11,736 nucleotides of DNA from Aquifex aeolicus. GTDB lineage: Bacteria > Aquificota > Aquificia > Aquificales > Aquificaceae. The position numbers were made by a program, and so were the translations under genes. The DNA lies in the NCBI GenBank assembly GCA_015661465.1, contig DQVZ01000259.1:1-11736 (forward strand), given 5' to 3'. Under the pieces are notes generated by a model. The model saw only the letters and a program-made list of their open reading frames with translations, was not told the DNA's origin and made no database searches. Of the stretch, positions 1 to 7,451 are shown in pieces (position 1 is the stretch's first letter; the number at the start of each line of letters is the position of its first letter).

Positions 1-5
1 AGGCT

Positions 6-2039
6 TCAGAAATTGTAGGAAACCGTTAAATAGAAAGTTCTGCCAGGTTCAGGAACCTTCATACCTGTGGAGAATGGATTTCTCAAATAGGATAGATGGG
101 TGTAATAAAGTTTATCGAATAGGTTATTAACACCCGCTATTAAACGAATGTTTTTATACTGAGCTCCTGTTTTTAGGTTAACCACTCCGTAGCCCGATGT
201 TTTTTGTTCCCAAAGGTCACTGTCTACGTTGTTCTGTGTAGAACTGAGTATTGTTTCCACTTCACCGAAATAGTTTCCCGTATCATATCTCAAAGCTAAT
301 CTTGCGGTAAGCGGTGGGATTTCTGCTATATCCTTATCGTAAATATTTTTCTCGGGATAAGTATCTATCTTTCTTGCTCTAGTAAAAGCAATGTTGCCAT
401 CAAAGAAAAGTGTATCGCTAATAGCGTAAGTGCCTCTGAACTCAAAACCATAAAAGTAGGCATCTATGTTGGTATAGGACATAGCCTGAGTATTAGTGTT
501 CATCATGTCTCCCGTCGAGGGAGCAGTTGCTCTGTATACATAGATATAGTTATTTACATAACTAAAGAAGGTTCTAAACTCACCACTGTAGCGTTCATGG
601 AAAAATTTCAATCCTATATCAAGCTCTGTGTTTCTTTCAGGGTCAAGTTTGGGATTTCCTACCCAGTCTCCTATTTCTGTCTCAGTATCTCCCATTCTGT
701 CAAGTGCGAAGTACCTCTCCTGAGGGTCAGGTACTCTTACGGCGGAGCCCAGGCCCATAAAAAGTTCAAGGCCCTTGGTTAGGCTGTAGAAGAATTGTAT
801 GTTTCCGGAAGGATAAAAGTCTGTTTGTGATACGTCATCAGTGCCGTGGTAATGAAGGTATAGGGTTTTGTTGGCTTTCCGAGAATCTGCTTGAGTTTTG
901 GTATAGTCCACCCTTATACCTGCAACGAGTTTAAGTCGGTTTGATAATTTATCTTTATATTCCCAAAATAATCCTACATTTATAACGTCTACGTCGGGAA
1001 TTGTATTCTGGGTTTTATAAGTTCCCATAAACATTGTAGTCTGAGCTTCCCAGTACCTGTAGAAGGTATCTATACCGAAGCTAAGATTCTTGAGTTTATA
1101 TTCACTTTTGAATCCGTATACCTTTGACTTAGCCAAAGTTCCCATTTTATAACCAAGTGGTGTAGAACTACCTGAAATTCTTTTCTGGTCTGTCATCCAA
1201 TGCCTTACAGAGGAAACATAGAATTGGGTTTTGAAATAAGGTCCTTCCAGAGAAACGTTAAATCTATCCGTTTCATCATATATAGCGTCCATCATAAGGT
1301 ACGGATAAAGGACATCCGTTGCCCTCTGATGGGTATAGTTAAGTTTTAGATTTAGGTCATTTGTAAGCTTATAACTGAGTTTTGTCCAGAGCGTATGTAT
1401 ATTAAAGGCTGTGGAGTTTACTTCTTCGGGTGAATACGCTGACGGATTATCAGGCAGATATAACTCGGTAATTTTACGTCCTAACCCGTCTTCGTAAGGC
1501 TTTGAAAATCTGAAGGCATACCCTATTAAAAGTCCCCATCTATCAGTTCCGTAAGAAAGGGAAACGGAAGGGTTAAAATAACCCCAGTTATCAAAGGATA
1601 AATTTAGATTTCCAGAAAACCCCTGTTTAGGGTCCTTTGTATTTACATTTACAGTTCCTCCTACAGCTCCATAGTTTCTAATATCAAAAGGGCCTTTTAT
1701 TATTTCTATATTTTCAACTTCGACAAAATCTATGTGGAAGATTCCGGGGTCCATACGATTGGGACATGCATTGTAAATCCTTGCACCATCGAACAATTGG
1801 TTTACTTCATCTTTCTTAAATCCCCTTATTACAACGTCACTTGCTATACTTCCTTTCCTTACCTTCCATATGCCTGGGATGTTGTATTCAAGAGCTTCAC
1901 CTAAGTCTTTCACAGGAAGTTCCCTTACGGTATCTTCTGTAAGGAATTCACCTTTTCCGATTACTTGAATTTCCTCAAGGATTATTTCTTGAGCGAATGC
2001 CGTGGAAAATATAACCCCCAGTAACAAAGACTTCCTCAC
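6..2039 (-). CDS. TonB-dependent outer-membrane receptor, OprC/NosA copper-receptor type
   Basis: Outer-membrane beta-barrel that takes up a ligand, probably copper, using energy passed on by TonB. The protein is about 677 residues and begins with a signal peptide ending near AFA-QE. A TonB-box-like stretch (EEIQVIG) and a plug domain (about 35-140) follow, with VVIRGF, the DGARIYNACPNRMDP segment and IEIIKGP. The rest is barrel and ends in the aromatic-terminated strand TVSYNF, as expected for outer-membrane insertion. Counting from the GTG at 2045, the plug has C94 and M98 (CxxxM) and the barrel has H282 and M284 (HWM). The OprC/NosA copper receptors bind copper with a CxxxM-HxM set. I chose the GTG at 2037-2039 because AGGAGG (2045-2050) lies 5 nt upstream of it; a GTG at 2043-2045 would overlap that site. 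The gene is divergent from tonB. Receptor identity is sure; copper specificity is inferred from motifs. Confidence 0.9.
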   Translation of the reverse strand: MRKSLLLGVIFSTAFAQEIILEEIQVIGKGEFLTEDTVRELPVKDLGEALEYNIPGIWKVRKGSIASDVVIRGFKKDEVNQLFDGARIYNACPNRMDPGIFHIDFVEVENIEIIKGPFDIRNYGAVGGTVNVNTKDPKQGFSGNLNLSFDNWGYFNPSVSLSYGTDRWGLLIGYAFRFSKPYEDGLGRKITELYLPDNPSAYSPEEVNSTAFNIHTLWTKLSYKLTNDLNLKLNYTHQRATDVLYPYLMMDAIYDETDRFNVSLEGPYFKTQFYVSSVRHWMTDQKRISGSSTPLGYKMGTLAKSKVYGFKSEYKLKNLSFGIDTFYRYWEAQTTMFMGTYKTQNTIPDVDVINVGLFWEYKDKLSNRLKLVAGIRVDYTKTQADSRKANKTLYLHYHGTDDVSQTDFYPSGNIQFFYSLTKGLELFMGLGSAVRVPDPQERYFALDRMGDTETEIGDWVGNPKLDPERNTELDIGLKFFHERYSGEFRTFFSYVNNYIYVYRATAPSTGDMMNTNTQAMSYTNIDAYFYGFEFRGTYAISDTLFFDGNIAFTRARKIDTYPEKNIYDKDIAEIPPLTARLALRYDTGNYFGEVETILSSTQNNVDSDLWEQKTSGYGVVNLKTGAQYKNIRLIAGVNNLFDKLYYTHLSYLRNPFSTGMKVPEPGRTFYLTVSYNF

Positions 2040-2044
2040 AGCCA

Positions 2045-2050
2045 CCTCCT
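2045..2050 (-). promoter_or_regulatory. Shine-Dalgarno site of the receptor gene
   Basis: Reads AGGAGG on the minus strand, 5 nt before the GTG at 2037-2039. It is the strongest ribosome binding site in the window. It rules out the GTG two codons upstream as the main start, because that codon begins on the last base of the site. Confidence 0.75.
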
Positions 2051-2061
2051 TTGTTAATTTT

Positions 2062-2090
2062 ATTATAATTTTAACTAAAATTTAAATTAA
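2062..2090 (-). promoter_or_regulatory. Possible receptor promoter with overlapping palindrome
   Basis: On the minus strand TATAAT occupies 2067-2062. A weak -35-like TTAATT lies at 2090-2085, 17 bp upstream. The implied transcription start near 2055 gives a short leader that carries the AGGAGG site. A 16-bp inverted repeat, AATTTTA-AC-TAAAATT (2067-2082), fills the spacer between the two boxes, a typical place for a repressor operator. ATTATAAT also reads as a -10 on the plus strand, so tonB could share the element. The whole gap is so AT-rich that chance matches are likely. Confidence 0.3.
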
Positions 2091-2114
2091 ATTTAACATT
2101 AAATTAAACTCCAG

Positions 2115-2906
2115 ATGGAGTGGAAAAACTTTTTCGTGGGAGTTTTAATCTCTGCAATTGTTCACGCAGCAGCTATATATTCCTTATTCAATATTGATTT
2201 AAACTTTCATCAAAAAGAGACGGAAAAATATGTAAAAATCTCGCTAAAGTACTTTCAGATGGGAAAGGAAAAAGGGAAAAAAGTTTCTAAAAAGAAAAAA
2301 GATAAAGATTCTCAGAAAAACATTAAAACGTCAAAATTGCATAAGAAAACAGAAAAACTGAGGAGAAAGAAAAAAGCCAAAGTAATAGCTAAGAAAACAG
2401 TAAAAAAGAAGAATAAGCTCATTAAAAAACCAATAAATACAAAAAAACAAAGTACCAATATACAAAAAGCTAACTTTTCTTTCTATATTAAAAGTAAAAA
2501 TACTAAGAAAAATATTACTACGCATGTTTTTTCACACAATTCAAAATCCAGTATTGATACAAAAAAGAATTCTAATAGAGTTAAAACTACGAACTTGATA
2601 AGTTATGTAAAACATGTAAGCTATGAAAAAGTATTTATAAAGGAAAACTTAGAGAAAATAAGAAAGTACATCATGGAGAATATTAAGTATCCCTATATTG
2701 CCAGGAAGATGAGATGGCAAGGAAAAGTTATTGTAGAAATAGTTTTGTCTGGAAATGGCTGTGAACATATAAAATTGGTCAAGTCAAGCGGCCACAGGAT
2801 TTTGGATAAAAATGCTCTTGAAACAGTTTCGAAAGTTTGCGGTAAATTCCCGAAACCTCAAAGGAAGGTAAGTGTAAAGGTTCCGATATCTTACAGATTA
2901 AGGTAA
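2115..2906 (+). CDS. tonB: TonB family energy-transducing protein with lysine-rich linker
   Basis: Inner-membrane-anchored protein that spans the periplasm and transfers proton-motive energy to outer-membrane receptors. It has 263 residues. A single N-terminal membrane helix (about 6-27) carries S13-x-x-x-H17, matching the SxxxH motif that TonB uses to engage ExbB/ExbD. Residues 50-155 form a linker dominated by Lys, with Asn and Ser, instead of the usual Pro-rich Glu-Pro/Lys-Pro spacer. Residues 175-263 are the TonB C-terminal domain, with YP (192-193), GKVIVEIVLSGNG and the closing VPISYRL strand. It has two cysteines, C216 and C242. The start is the only Met before the membrane helix, and no Shine-Dalgarno is visible. 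It diverges from the receptor gene, its likely partner. No exbB or exbD is in the window. The linker DNA is markedly A-rich. Confidence 0.88.
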   Translation: MEWKNFFVGVLISAIVHAAAIYSLFNIDLNFHQKETEKYVKISLKYFQMGKEKGKKVSKKKKDKDSQKNIKTSKLHKKTEKLRRKKKAKVIAKKTVKKKNKLIKKPINTKKQSTNIQKANFSFYIKSKNTKKNITTHVFSHNSKSSIDTKKNSNRVKTTNLISYVKHVSYEKVFIKENLEKIRKYIMENIKYPYIARKMRWQGKVIVEIVLSGNGCEHIKLVKSSGHRILDKNALETVSKVCGKFPKPQRKVSVKVPISYRLR

Positions 2907-3629
2907 CTATTCCGAGACCTGAATTTCCTTTTTTCCAAGTTCTCTGAATTCAAGTAAACCCGTATCCTTGTCTATATCTATCACAACCAGATTGGTATTT
3001 TGAACTCCTCTTATTTTGTCGAAGGTGTTTCTAATGAGCCTTACGTAATCACCTATCTCGTAGCCGTAAGGTTTGAGTTTTTCGTAAAGCCACTTATTTT
3101 GAGGCTTTAGCTGGAAGTATGTAATTTCGTATTCCACCTCTATCATATGTTCTACTCCTTCTCCTCCGGCTATTCCCTCTTTCCTTACCTGAAGGCTTCC
3201 AATCAACCACTTATTTTTCCACTCAACCAATCCTCTCAATTCTTTTGCCACTTGTCTGGCTTTCGTTTCCGGAACAGCTCCCGAAATTGAGTCCATAACT
3301 ATAATCCTTTCCGCTCTTTGTCCGATTTCCCTTATAAATTCACTATCCACATAAGATCTAAACACTACACTTATGTTTTCATGATTGGTATCGTATTTTC
3401 TAAAAATTGCTTTCCATCTATGGGGAGATTGCTCAGTCAGGATTACCAGCACAGGTTCTTTTTTAGCAATGTCCGAAATAAGTCTCATCAGGGTTTGACT
3501 TTTCCCTGCTCCAGCTTCGCCGGATATTCCGATAAAAGCCTGAGGCAGACCTCCGAATAAATCAAAAACTGTAGCCTCGAGAATAGGAATTTCGTAATCT
3601 TTTACTTCTTTTAACCTTTTAACATTCAT
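2907..3629 (-). CDS. Stand-alone RecA/KaiC-type P-loop ATPase, function unknown
   Basis: Single-domain ATPase of 240 residues. Walker A is GEAGAGKS (37-44). A strand with the pattern LVILTEQ follows at 61-67, as in the KaiC/RadA group. Walker B is RIIVMD (108-113), followed by SISGAVPE. The segment WLIGSLQVRKEGIAGGEGVEH (141-160) is where RadA/KaiC proteins carry the sensor strand and DNA-binding loop. The C-terminal half is charged, with strand-like stretches (about 165-240). It lacks the zinc finger and Lon-like domain of bacterial RadA and the second domain of KaiC, so it resembles archaeal RadB in layout only. It starts 9 bp after ispE and is probably co-transcribed. Its stop codon abuts that of the convergent tonB. 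No Shine-Dalgarno was seen. The ATPase fold is secure; DNA repair or regulation is a guess. Confidence 0.85.
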   Translation of the reverse strand: MNVKRLKEVKDYEIPILEATVFDLFGGLPQAFIGISGEAGAGKSQTLMRLISDIAKKEPVLVILTEQSPHRWKAIFRKYDTNHENISVVFRSYVDSEFIREIGQRAERIIVMDSISGAVPETKARQVAKELRGLVEWKNKWLIGSLQVRKEGIAGGEGVEHMIEVEYEITYFQLKPQNKWLYEKLKPYGYEIGDYVRLIRNTFDKIRGVQNTNLVVIDIDKDTGLLEFRELGKKEIQVSE

Positions 3630-3638
3630 AAGATATAA

Positions 3639-4496
<858 letters not shown>

Positions 4497-4519
4497 TTAT
4501 TTCTCCCACGTGTTTAACT

Positions 4520-4548
4520 TTGACCTTTTACATTTTGGAAATTATCTA
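4520..4548 (+). promoter_or_regulatory. Probable sigma-70-type promoter of the SPFH gene
   Basis: TTGACC (4520-4525) and TATCTA (4543-4548) are separated by 17 bp on the plus strand. Transcription would begin about 4555, leaving only some 6-7 nt before the ATG at 4562 and no Shine-Dalgarno, so the mRNA would be nearly leaderless. The rest of the 116-bp gap (4446-4561) holds the palindromes CACGTG (4507-4512) and TGTACA, but I found no convincing promoter for ispE on the other strand. Confidence 0.45.
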
Positions 4549-4561
4549 ATAAATTATTCTT

Positions 4562-5320
4562 ATGGAGTTTATTTCGGTTAATTCAATCTTTTTAATTATT
4601 TTGATTTTACTTTTCCTTGCCACTGCAATTAAGGTTATCCCTGAATACGAAAGAGCCGTAGTATTTCGTTTAGGAAGAGTTATAGGGGCTAAAGGTCCCG
4701 GACTTATTATTGTAATTCCTATAATTGACCGAGTAGTAAAAGTATCGTTAAGAACAGTAACTCTGGATGTTCCCACTCAGGATGTGATTACTAAAGACAA
4801 TGTTTCCGTTCAAGTAGACGCTGTGGTTTATTTTCGCGTTGTAGACCCTGTAAAAGCAATAGTTGAGGTAGAAGACTATTTTTACGCAACTTCCCAGATA
4901 GCTCAGACAACTTTAAGAAGTGTATGCGGCGAAGCTGAATTAGATGAACTTCTATCCCAAAGGGAAAAAATAAATTTAAAACTTCAAGAAATTATAGACA
5001 GACAAACGGATCCTTGGGGAGTAAAAGTTATATCTGTTGAACTCAAAAAGATAGACTTACCTGAAGAACTAAGAAAAGCAATTGCGCGACAGGCAGAAGC
5101 TGAAAGGGAAAGAAGGGCAAAGATAATCAGTGCGGAAGCGGAATTCCAGGCAGCTCAAAAACTCTTAGAAGCAGCTCGTATACTTTCCAAAGAACCGATA
5201 GCTATACAGCTAAGATATTTGGAAACTTTACACACAATAGGATTGCACAATTCTAAAACTGTTATATTTCCCTTTCCATTGGAATTTATCGAAATTATGA
5301 AGACAAATAAAGGAGATTAA
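4562..5320 (+). CDS. Stomatin/slipin-type SPFH domain membrane protein
   Basis: Membrane-anchored scaffold protein of the SPFH (stomatin, prohibitin, flotillin, HflK/C) superfamily, probably forming oligomers in the inner membrane. It has 252 residues. One N-terminal hydrophobic segment (8-28) is followed by the SPFH domain (about 27-190). The domain has [15 protein letters not shown] (25-39), [14 protein letters not shown] (45-58), [15 protein letters not shown] and [27 protein letters not shown] then leads into an Ala/Glu/Arg-rich coiled coil (about 170-210). The sequence is closer to bacterial slipins than to HflC or HflK. Slipin genes often sit next to an nfeD membrane-protease gene, but none flanks this one. 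dnaC follows after 36 bp. The exact cellular role is unknown. Confidence 0.92.
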   Translation: MEFISVNSIFLIILILLFLATAIKVIPEYERAVVFRLGRVIGAKGPGLIIVIPIIDRVVKVSLRTVTLDVPTQDVITKDNVSVQVDAVVYFRVVDPVKAIVEVEDYFYATSQIAQTTLRSVCGEAELDELLSQREKINLKLQEIIDRQTDPWGVKVISVELKKIDLPEELRKAIARQAEAERERRAKIISAEAEFQAAQKLLEAARILSKEPIAIQLRYLETLHTIGLHNSKTVIFPFPLEFIEIMKTNKGD

Positions 5321-5356
5321 TTGCAAAATTTTACCAAAAGCTGATATTAAAAACCT

Positions 5357-6106
5357 ATGGAGCAAACTCAAACCTGTGATATCTGCAACGGTACGGGCTT
5401 TGTAAAAACGGAAAAGGGAGCAGTAAAACTCTGCAAGTGTAGGTATAATGGAAAGGATATAAATAAAGAGCTGAATATTCCAAAGAGATACTGGAATGCT
5501 ACCTTCGAAACCTTCAAGCCCTGTCACCCGTCTCAAGATATAGCTTTAATGACGGCAAAAAGATTTGCTTATAGCTTTAATCCCGAAGATGGGAAAGGAA
5601 TTACTTTTATCGGAACTCCCGGAGTAGGTAAAACTCATCTTGCAGTGGCAACGCTAAAGGCTATATACGAAGTTAAAAAAGTAAGAGGTATTTTTTTCGA
5701 TACAAAGGACTTAATATACAGGCTTAGGCGCTCAATGGAAGAGGGCAAGGATATAAAGTTCTTAAACGCTATCTTAAACGTACCTCTTCTTGTTTTAGAC
5801 GACCTTGGCTCTGAAAGGCTAAGTGATTGGCAAAGGGAATTAATTTCCTACATCATAACTCACAGATATAACAATCTAAAAAGCACAATTATTACAACTA
5901 ACTTTAAACTTGACAGAGAAGAGAGTAATACAAAGATAAGCTATGACTTGGGTACTAGGCTTGGAGAAAACGTGGTTTCAAAAATTTATGAAATGAATGA
6001 AATACTGATAATAAAAGGAGAAGATAGAAGAAAATTGAATAGGGTAAAATGTCAACCCCATTTCAATTTTTCTCTCAAAACGCCGAAGAAAGATTTTTCA
6101 GGGTGA
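5357..6106 (+). CDS. dnaC: DnaC-type replicative helicase loader (AAA+ ATPase)
   Basis: ATP-dependent loader that places the DnaB helicase on single-stranded DNA at replication initiation. It has 249 residues. The N-terminal region has C7, C10, C26 and C28 (CxxC...CxC), a probable zinc-binding module for helicase contact. The AAA+ domain has Walker A GTPGVGKT (86-93), Walker B LLVLDD (144-149), the sensor-1 strand STIITTN (176-182) and LGTRLGEN (198-205), with R201 as probable arginine finger. It matches the Aquifex protein used for structural work on DnaC/DnaA similarity. IstB transposition helpers share the fold, but the cysteine cluster and absence of IS genes argue for DnaC. The last 17 codons run antisense into the 3' end of nadK. 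No Shine-Dalgarno precedes the ATG. Confidence 0.92.
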   Translation: MEQTQTCDICNGTGFVKTEKGAVKLCKCRYNGKDINKELNIPKRYWNATFETFKPCHPSQDIALMTAKRFAYSFNPEDGKGITFIGTPGVGKTHLAVATLKAIYEVKKVRGIFFDTKDLIYRLRRSMEEGKDIKFLNAILNVPLLVLDDLGSERLSDWQRELISYIITHRYNNLKSTIITTNFKLDREESNTKISYDLGTRLGENVVSKIYEMNEILIIKGEDRRKLNRVKCQPHFNFSLKTPKKDFSG

Positions 6107-6876
6107 CTGTAAGTTAAGCATTTGTACTTTGACTTTTTGACTATTACTTCATCTTCCTTTTCGAGGAATGTCCCTTCTTGACCATCAAGAGTAAGATAGG
6201 CTTCCATGTTTTTGGAAACTACTTTAAATGAAACTTCAAATTCCGAAGGTAAAACCAGAGGTCTATTGGTGAGTGTATGGGGACAGATAGGTACAAGAAG
6301 TAAATTTTCCGATTCAGGATAAAGAATTGGTCCCCCTGCTGAGAGTGCATATGCTGTTGAACCAGTAGGCGTTGAAAGTATCACACCATCACCGAAAATA
6401 TCTACTATTCTTTCTCTGTTTACGAAAACTTCTGTCTGGATTATCCTTGCTATACTGCTTTTCGATATCACAGCATCATTCAAGTAGTTCCCGAGATACC
6501 TTAATTTCTTTCCTCTCCTTAAGAATACGTCTATCATCAATCTCTCTTGTAATGGTACTTTTTTTTCCAAAATTAGAGGTAAAACTCTCTCAATTTCTTC
6601 TTTTTTAATCTCAGTTAGAAAACCGAACCTACCCTCATTTATACCGGCTAAGGGTATGCCGAAACGGGAAGCAATTCTGGCTGCACTTAGAAATGTTCCA
6701 TCTCCTCCTATCACCAAAAACAGGTCGTAGTTTGTGGGTCTTAGTCTTTTAACAATTCTACTTTTGTTTACCACTGTTTTATACTCTATACCGTAATCCT
6801 TTAGAATTTTTTCAGTCTCCTTGAAGGTATCAATAGCTTTCTTAGAATTCTTTAAGAAAATTAAGACTCTTCCCAT
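6052..6876 (-). CDS. nadK: NAD kinase
   Basis: Phosphorylates NAD to NADP in the cytosol using ATP or polyphosphate, the only route to NADP. It has 274 residues, a usual length. Motifs in order are VIGGDGTFLSAAR (55-67) with the GGDGT catalytic/diphosphate site, GINEGRFGFL (78-87), YLNDAVI (131-137) and FGDGVILSTPTGSTAYALSAGGP (161-183). LTLDGQ (229-234) follows, and the C terminus has FFGVLREKLKWG, the conserved final helix. The ATG (6874-6876) lies inside the end of gmhA, overlapping it by 16 bp, so translation is probably coupled. The 3' end overlaps convergent dnaC by 55 bp. Because this C-terminal helix is conserved in the family, the overlap probably arose by extension of dnaC. Confidence 0.97.
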   Translation of the reverse strand: MGRVLIFLKNSKKAIDTFKETEKILKDYGIEYKTVVNKSRIVKRLRPTNYDLFLVIGGDGTFLSAARIASRFGIPLAGINEGRFGFLTEIKKEEIERVLPLILEKKVPLQERLMIDVFLRRGKKLRYLGNYLNDAVISKSSIARIIQTEVFVNRERIVDIFGDGVILSTPTGSTAYALSAGGPILYPESENLLLVPICPHTLTNRPLVLPSEFEVSFKVVSKNMEAYLTLDGQEGTFLEKEDEVIVKKSKYKCLTYSHPEKSFFGVLREKLKWG

Positions 6877-7436
6877 AGCAGTTCATCTATGAGTTCACAA
6901 AGTGCATGTCCAAGGGTTATATGACATTCCTGAATTCTCGGAGTTTCATATGATGGAACTATAAAAGTGTAATGAGCTATCTTAGCAACTTTGCCTCCAT
7001 CTCTTCCTGTAAAGGCTACAGTTGTCGCTCCCAAATCGTGGGCTTTTTTAAGACCTCTTATAACATTCTCGGAATTTCCAGAGGTAGTTATTCCTATTGC
7101 TATATCACCGGGCATACACAGGGCTTCTATCTGCCTTTCAAATATAGTTTCAAAACCGTAATCATTCCCTAAAGCGGTAAGTACAGAAGTATCTGTAGTT
7201 AATGCTATTGCAGGTAGTGCTTTTCTTTCTCTCTTGAACCTGCCCACTATTTCAGCAGCAATGTGTTGGGCATCCGCAGCACTTCCTCCGTTTCCGAAGA
7301 GAAGAACCTTATTCCCGTCTTTTAATGCAGTAGCTATTATTCCCGCAACTTCTACAATCTGGTCGGCGTACAGTTCTAAGAATGCGAGTTTAGTTTCGGC
7401 ACTTTCTCTAAAGATTTTCTTAACTTTGTCTAACAT
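6861..7436 (-). CDS. gmhA: Sedoheptulose-7-phosphate isomerase (phosphoheptose isomerase)
   Basis: Converts sedoheptulose 7-phosphate to D-glycero-D-manno-heptose 7-phosphate, the first step toward the heptoses of the lipopolysaccharide inner core. It is a 191-residue, single SIS-domain protein of normal length. LLFGNGGSAADAQHIAAE (45-62) includes the phosphate-binding loop and E62. GITTSGNSENV (115-125) is the second SIS phosphate loop. RIQECHITLGHALCELID (167-184) carries H172 and H177. E62 and H177 correspond to the catalytic Glu/His pair of E. coli GmhA. The distinction from DiaA-type SIS proteins rests on these catalytic residues. It overlaps nadK downstream by 16 bp. Its ATG is only 15 bp from the divergent phoU ATG and has no visible ribosome binding site. 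Confidence 0.93.
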   Translation of the reverse strand: MLDKVKKIFRESAETKLAFLELYADQIVEVAGIIATALKDGNKVLLFGNGGSAADAQHIAAEIVGRFKRERKALPAIALTTDTSVLTALGNDYGFETIFERQIEALCMPGDIAIGITTSGNSENVIRGLKKAHDLGATTVAFTGRDGGKVAKIAHYTFIVPSYETPRIQECHITLGHALCELIDELLWEES

Positions 7437-7451
7437 ATATTAAATACTATT
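7437..7451. promoter_or_regulatory. 15-bp divergent start region between gmhA and phoU
   Basis: Only ATATTAAATACTATT separates the two divergent ATG codons. No Shine-Dalgarno fits on either strand. Any promoter for one gene must extend into the coding sequence of the other, or the transcripts must be leaderless. TATATT (7436-7441) and TACTAT (7445-7450) could serve as -10 boxes, but neither has a good -35 partner. Confidence 0.35.

Noticed and set aside
597..782. Plus-strand open frame of 61 codons inside the receptor gene
   Set aside because: It is antisense to conserved barrel sequence, has no ribosome site, and its protein resembles nothing.
2067..2082. Palindrome as a Fur box
   Set aside because: It lacks the GATAAT/ATTATC core arrangement; AT content alone makes weak Fur-like matches meaningless here.
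2331..2525. Minus-strand open frame opposite the TonB linker, giving a Phe/Leu-rich hydrophobic peptide
   Set aside because: The hydrophobicity is just the complement of lysine codons (AAA/AAG to TTT/CTT); not a real membrane protein.
4507..4512. CACGTG and nearby TGTACA palindromes upstream of ispE and the SPFH gene
   Set aside because: Six-base palindromes occur by chance and are not placed against any convincing ispE promoter.
5321..5356. Intrinsic terminator between the SPFH gene and dnaC
   Set aside because: No GC-rich hairpin with a following T run is present.
5357..6106. DnaC-like gene as an IstB transposition helper from an insertion sequence
   Set aside because: There is no transposase or terminal repeat nearby, and the N-terminal CxxC...CxC cluster fits a helicase loader.
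7234..7443. Plus-strand open frame antisense to the 5' part of gmhA
   Set aside because: It mirrors the glycine/alanine-rich SIS-domain codons on the other strand and no ribosome binding site supports it.
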